The translations under genes and the position numbers were made by a program. A DNA stretch of 64,000 bases from Paenibacillus psychroresistens (lineage in GTDB: Bacteria > Bacillota > Bacilli > Paenibacillales > NBRC-103111). The notes beneath the pieces were generated by a model that was given only the letters and a program-made list of their open reading frames with translations, made no database searches and was not told the origin of the DNA. Shown here piece by piece: positions 57,709 to 64,000 of this stretch (its first letter is position 1; every line of letters starts with the position of its first letter). The stretch lies in contig NZ_CP034235.1 of NCBI RefSeq assembly GCF_009728935.1, positions 2,952,001 through 3,016,000 of the forward strand, written 5' to 3'.

Positions 57709-59432
57709 AGCATAAAAAATGGATTTTCGCCTTAATTAAAGAGGATCGTTGGAGTTATGTATTGGCTTTTGTGCTGCTTGTCGCGGAATCCGTTTTGTTT
57801 CTGGCTATGGCTGGTTTACAGAAATTTATTATCGACGATGTTTTTATTAATGGACATTATAATGAGTTAACGCGGATTATTGCCGCTTTTGCACTGGTCT
57901 TCCTTTTCTACGCGATGATCTTTACCTGGGCTCCTTACACCTTTCATAAGAATGAATTCACGCTGTATACTCGCTTGTGCGGCAAGCTGATGCAGCGCTT
58001 ATATAAATTTCCGATCGGCCGCTTGCAGAATGAACGTACGGCTAAGTACGTGCATTATTTTACCAATGATGCTGCTCAAGCTTCAAGGCTAGTGGGGACT
58101 GAATTGCCAAGAATGCTGCAGCAGGCATTGATGGCTGTGATTCTAATGATTGTAATCGGAAATATTAATGTAAAGATGCTGCTGGTTATTTTAGTATTGA
58201 CCACGGGATTCATTCTGATCGGTAAATACTTTTCTCCGCGTTTAAGAAAGGTCTCTAAAGAAGTCCAAGATAATAAAACAAAGCTGCTCATTCACATTGA
58301 AGAAGGTGTCTCATCTACGCGAGAAGTGATCTCCTACAACAGAACTCGCTGGGAAAAAGGGATTTATGATGGATTATTCGCAAGCTTTTATGAAAAAGTA
58401 ATGAAGGAAGGCAGCATCGTTAACAAGCAGCTGTTAAGCAGCAATCCAATCAAATGGGGAGTCACTTTATTCGTATTGGGCTTTGGCGGATACGAGCTGA
58501 TGAAGGGCAATATGACGTTGGGTTTGTTCGTCGTCGTGTATCAATATTCAACAACCTTGATGGATTCGCTGAATACTTTTTTTCAATATATTATGAATGC
58601 TTCCAGTCATTTAGCCTATTTAGACCGTCTTAGCGAGGTGCTTGAAGGTGAATCAATTAAAGATGGGGATAAACGGTTATCAGAGCCTGTGGAGACACTT
58701 GCTTTTGAAGGACTTTCCTTTGCTTACAGATCGGGTACTCCGTTAATTCTCGATGACATGAGTCTGGATTTGCCCATGGGCGGGAAAATAGCTTTCGTAG
58801 GGGCAAGTGGAGGCGGTAAGTCGACAATCAGCCAGCTGTTGATTCGGTTTTTTGAGCCGAAAAGTGGCCAAATTCTCGTGAATGGACAACCCTTATCGGA
58901 CTATAAACGAGAAGATTGGACGAAAAAAGTCGATATTGTTTTTCAGGATCCCTATTTGATACCGGATACGATCCGCACGAATCTTACACTGGGCAGAGAG
59001 TCCATATCCGACGAGCAGCTTGAAGCCATGTGCCGAGTTGCCCAAATCCACGACGTGATTCAGCAGCTGCCTGATGGTTATGAAACGATTATTGGGGAGC
59101 GCGGGATTACTTTATCCGGTGGTCAAAGACAACGCTTGTCGCTGGCGCGTGCTTTTCTTGCTAATCCAGAAATTCTAATATTGGATGAAGCTACATCGGC
59201 GCTAGATCTGGAGACAGAGCGTTTGGTGCAGAGGGGATTAGACGAGCTCAGAGTGGGGCGTACGACAATTATTATTGCCCACCGGTTATCTACGATCATC
59301 AATGCGGATCAGATTTATGTGATCGATCGTGGGAAGGTGATTGAGATGGGCAGCCATGAGCAATTGATGGTAGGGGATACGGCTTACAAACGTTTGGTCT
59401 ATGCAGAAGAAAAGCTTCAACATATTGCTTAA
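57705..59432 (+). CDS. ABC exporter, fused membrane and ATPase domains (second half of a heterodimer)
   Basis: A 575-residue exporter with an N-terminal membrane domain and ATPase motifs Walker A GASGGGKST, signature LSGGQRQRLSLARA and Walker B ILILDEATSALD. Both this and the preceding protein look catalytically complete, as judged from these motifs. The start is TTG in a TTGA overlap with the upstream stop, with GAGGAGG before it, so the pair should be made together and assemble as a heterodimer. Substrate unknown. Confidence 0.9.
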   Translation: MKHKKWIFALIKEDRWSYVLAFVLLVAESVLFLAMAGLQKFIIDDVFINGHYNELTRIIAAFALVFLFYAMIFTWAPYTFHKNEFTLYTRLCGKLMQRLYKFPIGRLQNERTAKYVHYFTNDAAQASRLVGTELPRMLQQALMAVILMIVIGNINVKMLLVILVLTTGFILIGKYFSPRLRKVSKEVQDNKTKLLIHIEEGVSSTREVISYNRTRWEKGIYDGLFASFYEKVMKEGSIVNKQLLSSNPIKWGVTLFVLGFGGYELMKGNMTLGLFVVVYQYSTTLMDSLNTFFQYIMNASSHLAYLDRLSEVLEGESIKDGDKRLSEPVETLAFEGLSFAYRSGTPLILDDMSLDLPMGGKIAFVGASGGGKSTISQLLIRFFEPKSGQILVNGQPLSDYKREDWTKKVDIVFQDPYLIPDTIRTNLTLGRESISDEQLEAMCRVAQIHDVIQQLPDGYETIIGERGITLSGGQRQRLSLARAFLANPEILILDEATSALDLETERLVQRGLDELRVGRTTIIIAHRLSTIINADQIYVIDRGKVIEMGSHEQLMVGDTAYKRLVYAEEKLQHIA

Positions 59433-59512
59433 GTAAAAACGGATAGATTTTACCGCTAATGGGTTATCCTATATAAGACATAAGGGACAACAATTAGAAA
59501 GGATGGGATCAG

Positions 59513-59677
59513 ATGTCTTGGGTGTATTGGGTGAAGCTGCATGATAGCAAAAACCAAGCGGGCACTTTAGCGAAGCGAATAGAAGAAGACTGGTGGATTT
59601 ATGGCTATGAGTGTCCGCAAACCGTAGAAGTTTTCCGTTCGAAAAAAGGCCGCTTTGGTGTTAGATATATTTTCTAA
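59513..59677 (+). CDS. Small ORF, 54 residues, function unknown
   Basis: ATG 59513 has AAAGGATGGG upstream and opens MSWVYWVKLHDSKNQAGTLA, ending KGRFGVRYIF before TAA. It is rich in aromatic residues (four Trp, five Tyr), has one cysteine and no membrane segment. A good ribosome-binding site, an intact frame and coding-like composition support a real gene. I do not recognise a family. It lies between the ABC exporter operon and the tRNA promoter. Confidence 0.6.
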   Translation: MSWVYWVKLHDSKNQAGTLAKRIEEDWWIYGYECPQTVEVFRSKKGRFGVRYIF

Positions 59678-59684
59678 TATAAAC

Positions 59685-59714
59685 TTGACTTTGCTTGCAG
59701 CGATGGTGTATATT
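59685..59714 (+). promoter_or_regulatory. Promoter of the tRNA pair
   Basis: TTGACT (59685-59690) and TATATT (59709-59714) with an 18-bp spacer, about 40 bp before the first tRNA. Confidence 0.65.
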
Positions 59715-59753
59715 ACTTCTTGTCGCTGTTAACAAGTGACTCTAGAATACTGG

Positions 59754-59830
59754 CGCGGGGTGGAGCAGCTCGGTAGCTCGTCGGGCTCATAACCCGAAGG
59801 CCGCAGGTTCAAATCCTGCCCCCGCAACCA
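59754..59830 (+). tRNA. Initiator tRNA-fMet (anticodon CAU)
   Basis: A 77-nt tRNA with encoded CCA. The 5' CGCGGGG faces CCCCGC at the 3' end with an unpaired first base, the initiator hallmark. The anticodon stem TCGGGCTCATAACCCGA has the three G-C pairs of initiator tRNAs; anticodon CAT is at 59788-59790. The T arm GCAGGTTCAAATCCTGC is intact. Confidence 0.95.
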
Positions 59831-59842
59831 AATTTTATATTT

Positions 59843-59919
59843 GGGCCTTTAGCTCAGTTGGTTAGAGCGGTCGGCTCATAACCGATTGGTCGGGGGTTCG
59901 AGTCCCTCAAGGCCCACCA
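59843..59919 (+). tRNA. tRNA with CAU anticodon, probably tRNA-Ile2 (lysidine type)
   Basis: A 77-nt tRNA with encoded CCA, acceptor GGGCCTT/AAGGCCC, D arm AGCTCAGTTGGTTAGAGC and anticodon CAT at 59877-59879. It resembles Ile2 tRNAs, whose C34 is changed to lysidine by TilS to read AUA, more than elongator Met tRNAs. The assignment between Ile2 and Met rests on recalled similarity. Its 3' end borders the integrase region, so it may be the attachment site. Confidence 0.8.
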
Positions 59920-59928
59920 AAGAAAAAC

Positions 59929-59951
59929 CCTTATTCTATAAGGCTTTTTTT
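59929..59951 (+). terminator. Terminator after the tRNA genes
   Basis: CCTTAT (59929-59934) and ATAAGG (59938-59943) with a 3-nt loop, followed by C and a T-run. Confidence 0.65.
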
Positions 59952-60009
59952 ATTTTTAGGGGTTATACTAGATTCATATAAACCACTAAAAAACATCTTA
60001 AAAATAATA

Positions 60010-60031
60010 TTTGGTAACGCTTTGGTAACGA
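60010..60031. repeat. Tandem 11-bp repeat between tRNA and integrase: candidate integrase arm sites
   Basis: TTTGGTAACGC (60010-60020) is followed directly by TTTGGTAACGA (60021-60031), identical at 10 of 11 positions. It ends 3 bases before the integrase stop, inside the predicted attachment region. Integrases with an N-terminal arm-binding domain bind such direct repeats. Confidence 0.55.
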
Positions 60032-60034
60032 AAA

Positions 60035-61186
60035 CTATTTATCCACAGGTTCAGCGCGCTTTTTCCGAGCTTCTTCGATACGATCTTCAATCCGATTAAC
60101 TGCATCCTGTTGCATATTCGGAAGAAGATGAGAATACCTATGGTTGAACATTTGGGGGCTCATGCCCATACGTTCTGCGGCAACTTTAGGATTTATATCG
60201 ATACTAAGAAGAAAAGATGCATATGTATGACGCAAATCATGAAAGCGTATTTTATCTAGTTGAGCTTTTCGTGTTAGTACATTGAATGCTTCAGTTATTC
60301 GCTTTGGAATTATTCTACCTCCATACTCATAGCAGCAAACTAAATCATGATTTTCATATTCCTTACCATACTTTAGTTTTAAGTTATCCACTTGTTTTTT
60401 TCTTGCTTTAAGGTCATCGATTAAATATCGATCCAGCACAACGGGCCGGTTTGAGTTATCGGTTTTAGCTGAGGGTTGAATGATTACTCCCGTTCGGATC
60501 CAATTAAGAGTTTGATTAATCGTGAGTGTTCCTTTAACTAAATCAATATCTTTCCATCGTAATCCCAAGATTTCTCCCCGACGCATACCTGTATAAACCC
60601 CCAATGAAAAGACAATAAAATGCACATGACCTTCAGAGGATTCAATAAATTTATTCCATTCTTCAAATGTCCAGAACTTCATTTCTTTTTTCTCTACTTT
60701 TGGAGTCTTTACTTTGTCCATAATATTTGTGAGTAGTAAGTCATAATCTGTATAAGCTAATCTCAATGCCCTTCTCAGTATGCCGTGTATATTCCTCACA
60801 TAGTCTGAAGAGTATTTTAGTCTTAGTTTTGCATAGAATTTTTTAATGATTAATGGAGTGAGTTTTTGTAATTTTGTACTACCTATCTCAGGAATAATTC
60901 GAGCTTCAATAACCGTTTTTTCTGTGTCATATGAAGTAGGTTTGAAGTTTGGTTTTGCATGGATTTCGAGATACATATTTAAATAGGTGGTCACAGTCAT
61001 ATTAGAATCTTCAATAAATAATCCTGAATTAATTCTAGTTATCTCAGCGGCACAAGCAGCTTCAGCTTCTCCTTCTAATCTGAAGCCACCTTTCTTTTTT
61101 TGACGTCGCTTACCGGTTAAAGGTTCATAAGGTATATCAATTATATAGCTCCAAGTCTTACCTCGTTGAAAGACATGCCCTCTCAT
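60035..61186 (-). CDS. int: Tyrosine-type site-specific integrase
   Basis: A 383-residue phage/ICE integrase. The N-terminal part (FQRGKTWSYIIDIPYEPLTGKRRQ) is an AP2-like arm-binding domain, then a SAM-like core-binding domain (about 60-150) and the catalytic domain: Arg in TGMRRGEILGLRW, Lys in SAKTDNSNRPV, HDLRHT, and nucleophile Tyr in RYSHLLPNMQ. The conserved His/Trp usually found as LGHSS is Met here (RMGMSP), an unusual change. GGGAGGA precedes the ATG. The start overlaps the preceding gene by 29 bases, so it is the last gene of an immA-orf-int operon. Confidence 0.93.
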   Translation of the reverse strand: MRGHVFQRGKTWSYIIDIPYEPLTGKRRQKKKGGFRLEGEAEAACAAEITRINSGLFIEDSNMTVTTYLNMYLEIHAKPNFKPTSYDTEKTVIEARIIPEIGSTKLQKLTPLIIKKFYAKLRLKYSSDYVRNIHGILRRALRLAYTDYDLLLTNIMDKVKTPKVEKKEMKFWTFEEWNKFIESSEGHVHFIVFSLGVYTGMRRGEILGLRWKDIDLVKGTLTINQTLNWIRTGVIIQPSAKTDNSNRPVVLDRYLIDDLKARKKQVDNLKLKYGKEYENHDLVCCYEYGGRIIPKRITEAFNVLTRKAQLDKIRFHDLRHTYASFLLSIDINPKVAAERMGMSPQMFNHRYSHLLPNMQQDAVNRIEDRIEEARKKRAEPVDK

Positions 61187-61571
61187 TGCTAGATTCCTCC
61201 CACTTATAATAACTTCGAATATTCATCTGCAGCACTTCTTCAATATCGGACATTCGGATTACCAACTGTTCAATATCAGTACAGATGAATTCTACATCAA
61301 TATCATTATTTGATTTCTGGCTTTCAAAACGACTGCGAATAGAAGACAAAGATATACCTACGCTATCTTGCTCATTCCAATTTCGAATAAGGTCCTCAAT
61401 TTGTACGGTGAGGTATAACTGGTTAGAATCAAAATCATTTGTTGTAAACTGTTCAAATGGAGTACTTAGCGAGATGTAGAAACGCTCTAATTGCCATTCT
61501 ATTAGATTAATGGGCACAATCATCCAGACGGGCGATAACCCGCCCTCAAATTCATCATAATATACTTTCAA
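61158..61571 (-). CDS. Hypothetical protein between ImmA-like protease and integrase
   Basis: A 137-residue acidic, probably soluble protein with no motif I recognise. It starts MKVYYDEFEGGLSPVWMIVP and is rich in E, S and I, with helical stretches such as DIEQLVIRMSDIEEVLQM. It begins 2 bases after the immA stop and overlaps the integrase start, so it is clearly a member of the operon. A role in regulation or recombination is possible from place alone; nothing in the sequence proves it. Confidence 0.7.
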   Translation of the reverse strand: MKVYYDEFEGGLSPVWMIVPINLIEWQLERFYISLSTPFEQFTTNDFDSNQLYLTVQIEDLIRNWNEQDSVGISLSSIRSRFESQKSNNDIDVEFICTDIEQLVIRMSDIEEVLQMNIRSYYKWEESSNERACLSTR

Positions 61572-61573
61572 TA

Positions 61574-62179
61574 TTAAGCCTCCAATTGTAACTTATGTTT
61601 GATTTGTCTATAAAGCTGGTTGAGAATTCGTTTGGTTTCTTCGGTGTATTCAGGAGGTTTACTAGTACGTCGACGGCTGGCTCGGTATAACTCATCTTGC
61701 TGCTCCCTGAGGATACGTTGATTTATTTGCTCCAACCGACGAATAATAAACTGCTCGGAAAGGCGAAATTCTTCGGCTAGCACTTTTGTATGTACCGGTC
61801 CTTGGATGTTCTTAAATTCTTCTAACATGTACGCAGGCATTGCAGCGTAAAGCTGAAATATAGAAGCCTGGATTTCTTGTAGTTCAATAAATGAGGTAGG
61901 CATTTTATTTTGATTACCTTCATGCCGAATAGGGTGGCAGAGCTCATGAAAAAACATTTCTCGTTTCGTTTCTTCCCGGTGGTAACCGTTGATAAATATG
62001 ACGCAGAATTCGTCATCCCATTGAACGTGCGATGGTCCTTTAGAAGTCATTACAGTGGTGTTGAAAATGGAGGCGATTTTTTCGATGTCCAAGTCTGAGG
62101 CGTAGTGAATTCCATTTTGTTGATATTGCAGAGTGATCCATTGTTCTAGGTCAGTTGGTTTATATAAATTAAGCTGCAT
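61574..62179 (-). CDS. immA: ImmA/IrrE family metallopeptidase
   Basis: A 201-residue M78-family protease. The zinc motif is FFHELCHPIRHEG (HEXXH) with a downstream acidic ligand candidate in FIELQEIQASIF. In ICEBs1, ImmA cuts the XRE repressor ImmR when the SOS response or cell-cell signalling is active, releasing excision and transfer. Here it lies divergent to an XRE-type gene and first in an operon with the integrase, the same logic. AGGGGGT precedes the ATG. A LexA box covers its promoter. The C-terminal part is basic and helical and may bind DNA or the target. Confidence 0.88.
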   Translation of the reverse strand: MQLNLYKPTDLEQWITLQYQQNGIHYASDLDIEKIASIFNTTVMTSKGPSHVQWDDEFCVIFINGYHREETKREMFFHELCHPIRHEGNQNKMPTSFIELQEIQASIFQLYAAMPAYMLEEFKNIQGPVHTKVLAEEFRLSEQFIIRRLEQINQRILREQQDELYRASRRRTSKPPEYTEETKRILNQLYRQIKHKLQLEA

Positions 62180-62207
62180 GTGTGACCCCCTAAAAATGAG
62201 TAACCCA

Positions 62208-62236
62208 AGTATAGCAAATGTCGAACAAATGTTCTA
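62208..62236 (-). promoter_or_regulatory. LexA/DinR (SOS) box over the immA-orf-int promoter
   Basis: CGAACAAATGTTCT (62222-62235) fits the Gram-positive LexA consensus CGAACRNRYGTTYC at all key GAAC-N4-GTTC positions. On the minus strand a -10 TATACT (62213-62208) lies 17 bp after TAGAAC (62236-62231), so the box covers the -35 and spacer. It ends 43 bases before the immA start. LexA would repress the operon until DNA damage. Confidence 0.75.
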
Positions 62237-62308
62237 GTATTAAATGTTTAACAATCAATACATTGTCATTATTTCATTTCCATTCATTAAAAAACGTTCA
62301 TTTTTTAT

Positions 62309-62337
62309 TTGCTAATATGCAAATTGCATGTTAATAT
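62309..62337 (+). promoter_or_regulatory. Promoter of the XRE-McrB-HNH gene with a palindrome in the spacer
   Basis: TTGCTA (62309-62314) and TAATAT (62332-62337) are 17 bp apart. The spacer holds ATGCAA-A-TTGCAT (62317-62329), a perfect 6-1-6 inverted repeat, a good candidate operator for the XRE domain. A second pair, ATTGTCATT (62262-62270) and AATGACAAT (62349-62357), flanks the promoter as inverted copies. Confidence 0.6.
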
Positions 62338-62377
62338 AAAAATTATTAAATGACAATTTTAAGTGAGGGTGATTAAA

Positions 62378-63772
62378 GTGGCTGACTTTTTTCTAAGTGA
62401 TAAACTGAAAGCTTTGCGATTACAACACGGAAAAACACAGATGGAGGTATCCCAGGCTATAGGGATTAGTTATTCAACCCTGTCGCGAGTTGAGAGTGAA
62501 GGCCGTTCAGTAGATAGTGATATTTTAATTAAAATTGCAGCTTATTATAAAGTTTCTATCGATGAGCTGCTAGGACTTAAACTTGCACAAGAGATTGAGC
62601 TGAAAGAAGCTTTACAAAACAATAGCAAAATCCGGGAAGAATTTGAATTTGTTTTAAGCAACTATAACAGAGCAAGTAAAGAAACTTTTAAAGATCATGT
62701 AATTGGGGATTTCATACGTAATAGAATAACTAGAACGCTTAAAGAAGAAGCGTTGTTGAGTCCAAATACGTATAAACTAACAGGTTCTATAGGACAGGGT
62801 CAATGGGCAGAGGTTCCTTGGATTTCTGTTTTCTTAAAGAACGTCACTTTAAGTGCGCAAAAAGGGTATTATATTGTCTTTTTGTTCAAAGCTGATATGA
62901 GTGGGTTTTATATTAGTTTGAATCAAGGCTGGACTTATTATAAAGATAAATACGGAATCAAATTAGGGAGAGAGAAAATACAAAAAGTAGTAAATATGCT
63001 GAGAGAAGAAATACTTCATAACATACCAAATGAGCTTTCGACTGAAACAATTGATTTGAAAGCACGTGGAGATTTAGGTATTGGTTATGAAAACGGGCAT
63101 ATCTGCGGTAAATATTATGCAGCAGATAGTTTACCGAGTTCAGAAATCTTAATTCAAGATTTAAAGCAACTCTTGCTCGTATACGATGAGATCCAATATT
63201 TGATTAGTAACAGAACAGTCGAACAGTTTAATGACTTTCTACTTTTTAAGGAGGATAAGCAGTTTTTAGAAGATAGTGAACAAGAATCTGATTTCCAAGA
63301 GACAGTGCAAGAGACCATTGCAGAAGAAATCAAAACAGTTGAACAAAGTTTAGAAAAGGAGGAAAATTCAGAGGATAGACGAGAACCTTTAATTGATACG
63401 GGAGGGGCAGAAAGATGGCCGAGAGATGCAAAGAAAGCAGCACAGTCTTTATTTAAAGCTAAGTATCAATGTGCTTTTGATAATTCTCATCATTCTTTTA
63501 TTTCTAAGATAACCCGTAAATCATATATGGAAGCTCATCACCTTATTCCTATGGGGCTTCAGAGAAACTTTAAAAAAATGTTAGACAAATCTGGAAATAT
63601 CGTTTCGTTATGTCCGAACTGTCATCGTCTTATTCATCATGGGATAGATAGTGATAGGCTAGATATGTTAAGAAAATTATTTTATGAACGTCGCGATAAG
63701 CTGGAGAGATTAGGATTAGAGATCACATTTTCTAATTTGTGCGAGGCATATGGAATTGTACCGGAAATGTAA
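62378..63772 (+). CDS. XRE helix-turn-helix / McrB-type N-terminal domain (DUF3578) / HNH nuclease fusion
   Basis: A 464-residue protein in three parts. Residues about 5-60 are an XRE HTH (KLKALRLQHGKTQMEVSQAI then GISYSTLSRVE). Residues about 75-275 match the McrB N-terminal, modified-DNA-recognising domain: GSIGQGQWAEVPWISVF, TLSAQKGYYIVFLFKADMSG, FYISLNQG. An acidic linker (about 290-345) leads to an HNH nuclease with zinc cysteines (QCAFD, CPNC) and the His-His/Asn/His core in MEAHHLIP, GNIVSLCPNCHRLIHHG. The expected role is cleavage of DNA with modified cytosine, with the HTH controlling its own gene. The usual AAA+ GTPase and McrC partner are absent. GTG 62378 follows GAGGGTGA; GTG 62363 is an alternative. 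Confidence 0.85.
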   Translation: MADFFLSDKLKALRLQHGKTQMEVSQAIGISYSTLSRVESEGRSVDSDILIKIAAYYKVSIDELLGLKLAQEIELKEALQNNSKIREEFEFVLSNYNRASKETFKDHVIGDFIRNRITRTLKEEALLSPNTYKLTGSIGQGQWAEVPWISVFLKNVTLSAQKGYYIVFLFKADMSGFYISLNQGWTYYKDKYGIKLGREKIQKVVNMLREEILHNIPNELSTETIDLKARGDLGIGYENGHICGKYYAADSLPSSEILIQDLKQLLLVYDEIQYLISNRTVEQFNDFLLFKEDKQFLEDSEQESDFQETVQETIAEEIKTVEQSLEKEENSEDRREPLIDTGGAERWPRDAKKAAQSLFKAKYQCAFDNSHHSFISKITRKSYMEAHHLIPMGLQRNFKKMLDKSGNIVSLCPNCHRLIHHGIDSDRLDMLRKLFYERRDKLERLGLEITFSNLCEAYGIVPEM

Positions 63773-63787
63773 TAAAGGGGATACAAC

Positions 63788-64000
63788 ATGAAACAAATTG
63801 ATGTGGTTGCTGCAGTAATCCTAAATGAACAGAACGAAGTGTTATGTGCGCTGCGCTCTGTAACAATGTCTTTACCTGGGCTATGGGAATTTCCGGGCGG
63901 TAAAATAGAGCAGGGTGAGGATCCACATACAGCGCTAATACGGGAAGTAAAAGAAGAGCTTAGGTGCGTTATAGAAGTAGGGGAAAAGATTACGGAGACA
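63788..64000 (+). CDS. NudG/MutT-like Nudix hydrolase, 3' partial
   Basis: The first 71 residues of a Nudix (deoxy)nucleoside triphosphate pyrophosphohydrolase, cut by the window end. VVAAVILNEQNEVLCALRS is followed by LPGLWEFPGGKIEQGEDPH and the Nudix box end LIREVKEEL. The layout resembles E. coli NudG, which acts on 5-methyl- and 5-hydroxy-cytidine triphosphates and oxidised purines, as well as MutT. It begins 15 bases after the nuclease gene with AAAGGGG as ribosome-binding site, so the two are likely co-transcribed. Substrate is not proved by sequence. Confidence 0.85.
   Translation, partial: MKQIDVVAAVILNEQNEVLCALRSVTMSLPGLWEFPGGKIEQGEDPHTALIREVKEELRCVIEVGEKITET

Larger units (their letters stand above)
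59905..64000. mobile_element. Left end of a probable integrative element at a tRNA gene
   Basis: An integrase gene lies directly downstream of a tRNA 3' end and points toward it, the usual layout of ICEs, prophages and islands inserted in tRNA genes. It is followed by an ImmA-like protease, an XRE-type protein and accessory genes. The intergenic DNA (59952-60034, 62180-62377) is visibly more A+T rich than the core region. The right end is beyond the window; no second copy of the tRNA 3' sequence was seen within it. The element could also be a decayed remnant. Confidence 0.65.

Noticed and set aside
59754-59919. Both tRNAs as duplicated initiator genes
   Set aside because: They share only the anticodon; acceptor stems and the G-C anticodon stem pairs differ, so they are different species.
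62378-63772. Plain phage repressor call for the XRE protein
   Set aside because: At 464 residues with DUF3578-like and HNH motifs it is far larger than a repressor; the HTH is only the first 60 residues.

Overview
The window reads as a chromosome segment of a spore-forming, Gram-positive Firmicute with meso-diaminopimelate peptidoglycan, most likely a member of the Paenibacillaceae. The evidence is the division and cell wall (dcw) cluster running into spoIIGA-sigE-sigG, ylmC-divIVA-ileS-lspA-ylyB and a PyrR-controlled pyr operon, an order broadly shared with Bacillus subtilis. Departures from B. subtilis are murF inside the cluster, murA between murB and divIB, dapL before pyrR, and no pyrK/pyrD in the pyr operon. 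The genus is an inference; no 16S rRNA gene is present.

Layout. 1-2635: end of an oligopeptide ABC transporter (permease, two ATPases). 2634-8239: bshC (bacillithiol), an S-adenosylhomocysteine hydrolase, a convergent PatB/MalY C-S lyase and a DUF4349 lipoprotein. 8267-28170: mraZ operator, then mraZ-rsmH-ftsL-pbpB-spoVD-murE-murF-mraY-murD-spoVE-murG-murB-murA-divIB-ftsA-ftsZ, with long leader hairpins before spoVD, murB and divIB. 28207-31131: terminators, paired Spo0A boxes, spoIIGA-sigE-sigG. 31170-36502: an esterase, a lone cotJB, then ylmC, pgeF, ylmE, sepF, ylmG, ylmH and divIVA. 36520-43345: T-box-controlled ileS, yteA-like gene, lspA, RluD-type pseudouridine synthase, dapL. 43355-52301: PyrR attenuator and pyrR-B-C-carA-carB-pyrF-pyrE. 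52307-59677: glutathione peroxidase, an ABC-2 transporter pair, a TPR protein, a heterodimeric ABC exporter and a 54-codon ORF.

59754-64000 is the accessory part. Two tRNA genes with CAU anticodons (initiator Met and probable Ile2) are followed by a tyrosine integrase, a hypothetical gene and an ImmA/IrrE-type protease, all on the minus strand. A clear LexA/SOS box lies over the promoter of that operon. Divergent from it is a three-part protein: XRE helix-turn-helix, McrB-type N-terminal modified-DNA-binding domain (DUF3578) and HNH nuclease. A NudG-like Nudix hydrolase follows it and runs off the window. This looks like the left end of an integrative element carrying a compact modification-dependent restriction module joined to ICE/phage-type regulation. 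It is the best candidate for an undescribed system here.

Spo0A-like boxes (TTTGTCGAA) occur at three regulatory places: twice upstream of spoIIGA, once before divIVA, and once between the -35 and -10 of the pyr promoter. They suggest that sporulation control reaches cell-pole and pyrimidine genes. All functional calls rest on motif reading and recalled family knowledge; no database search was run.
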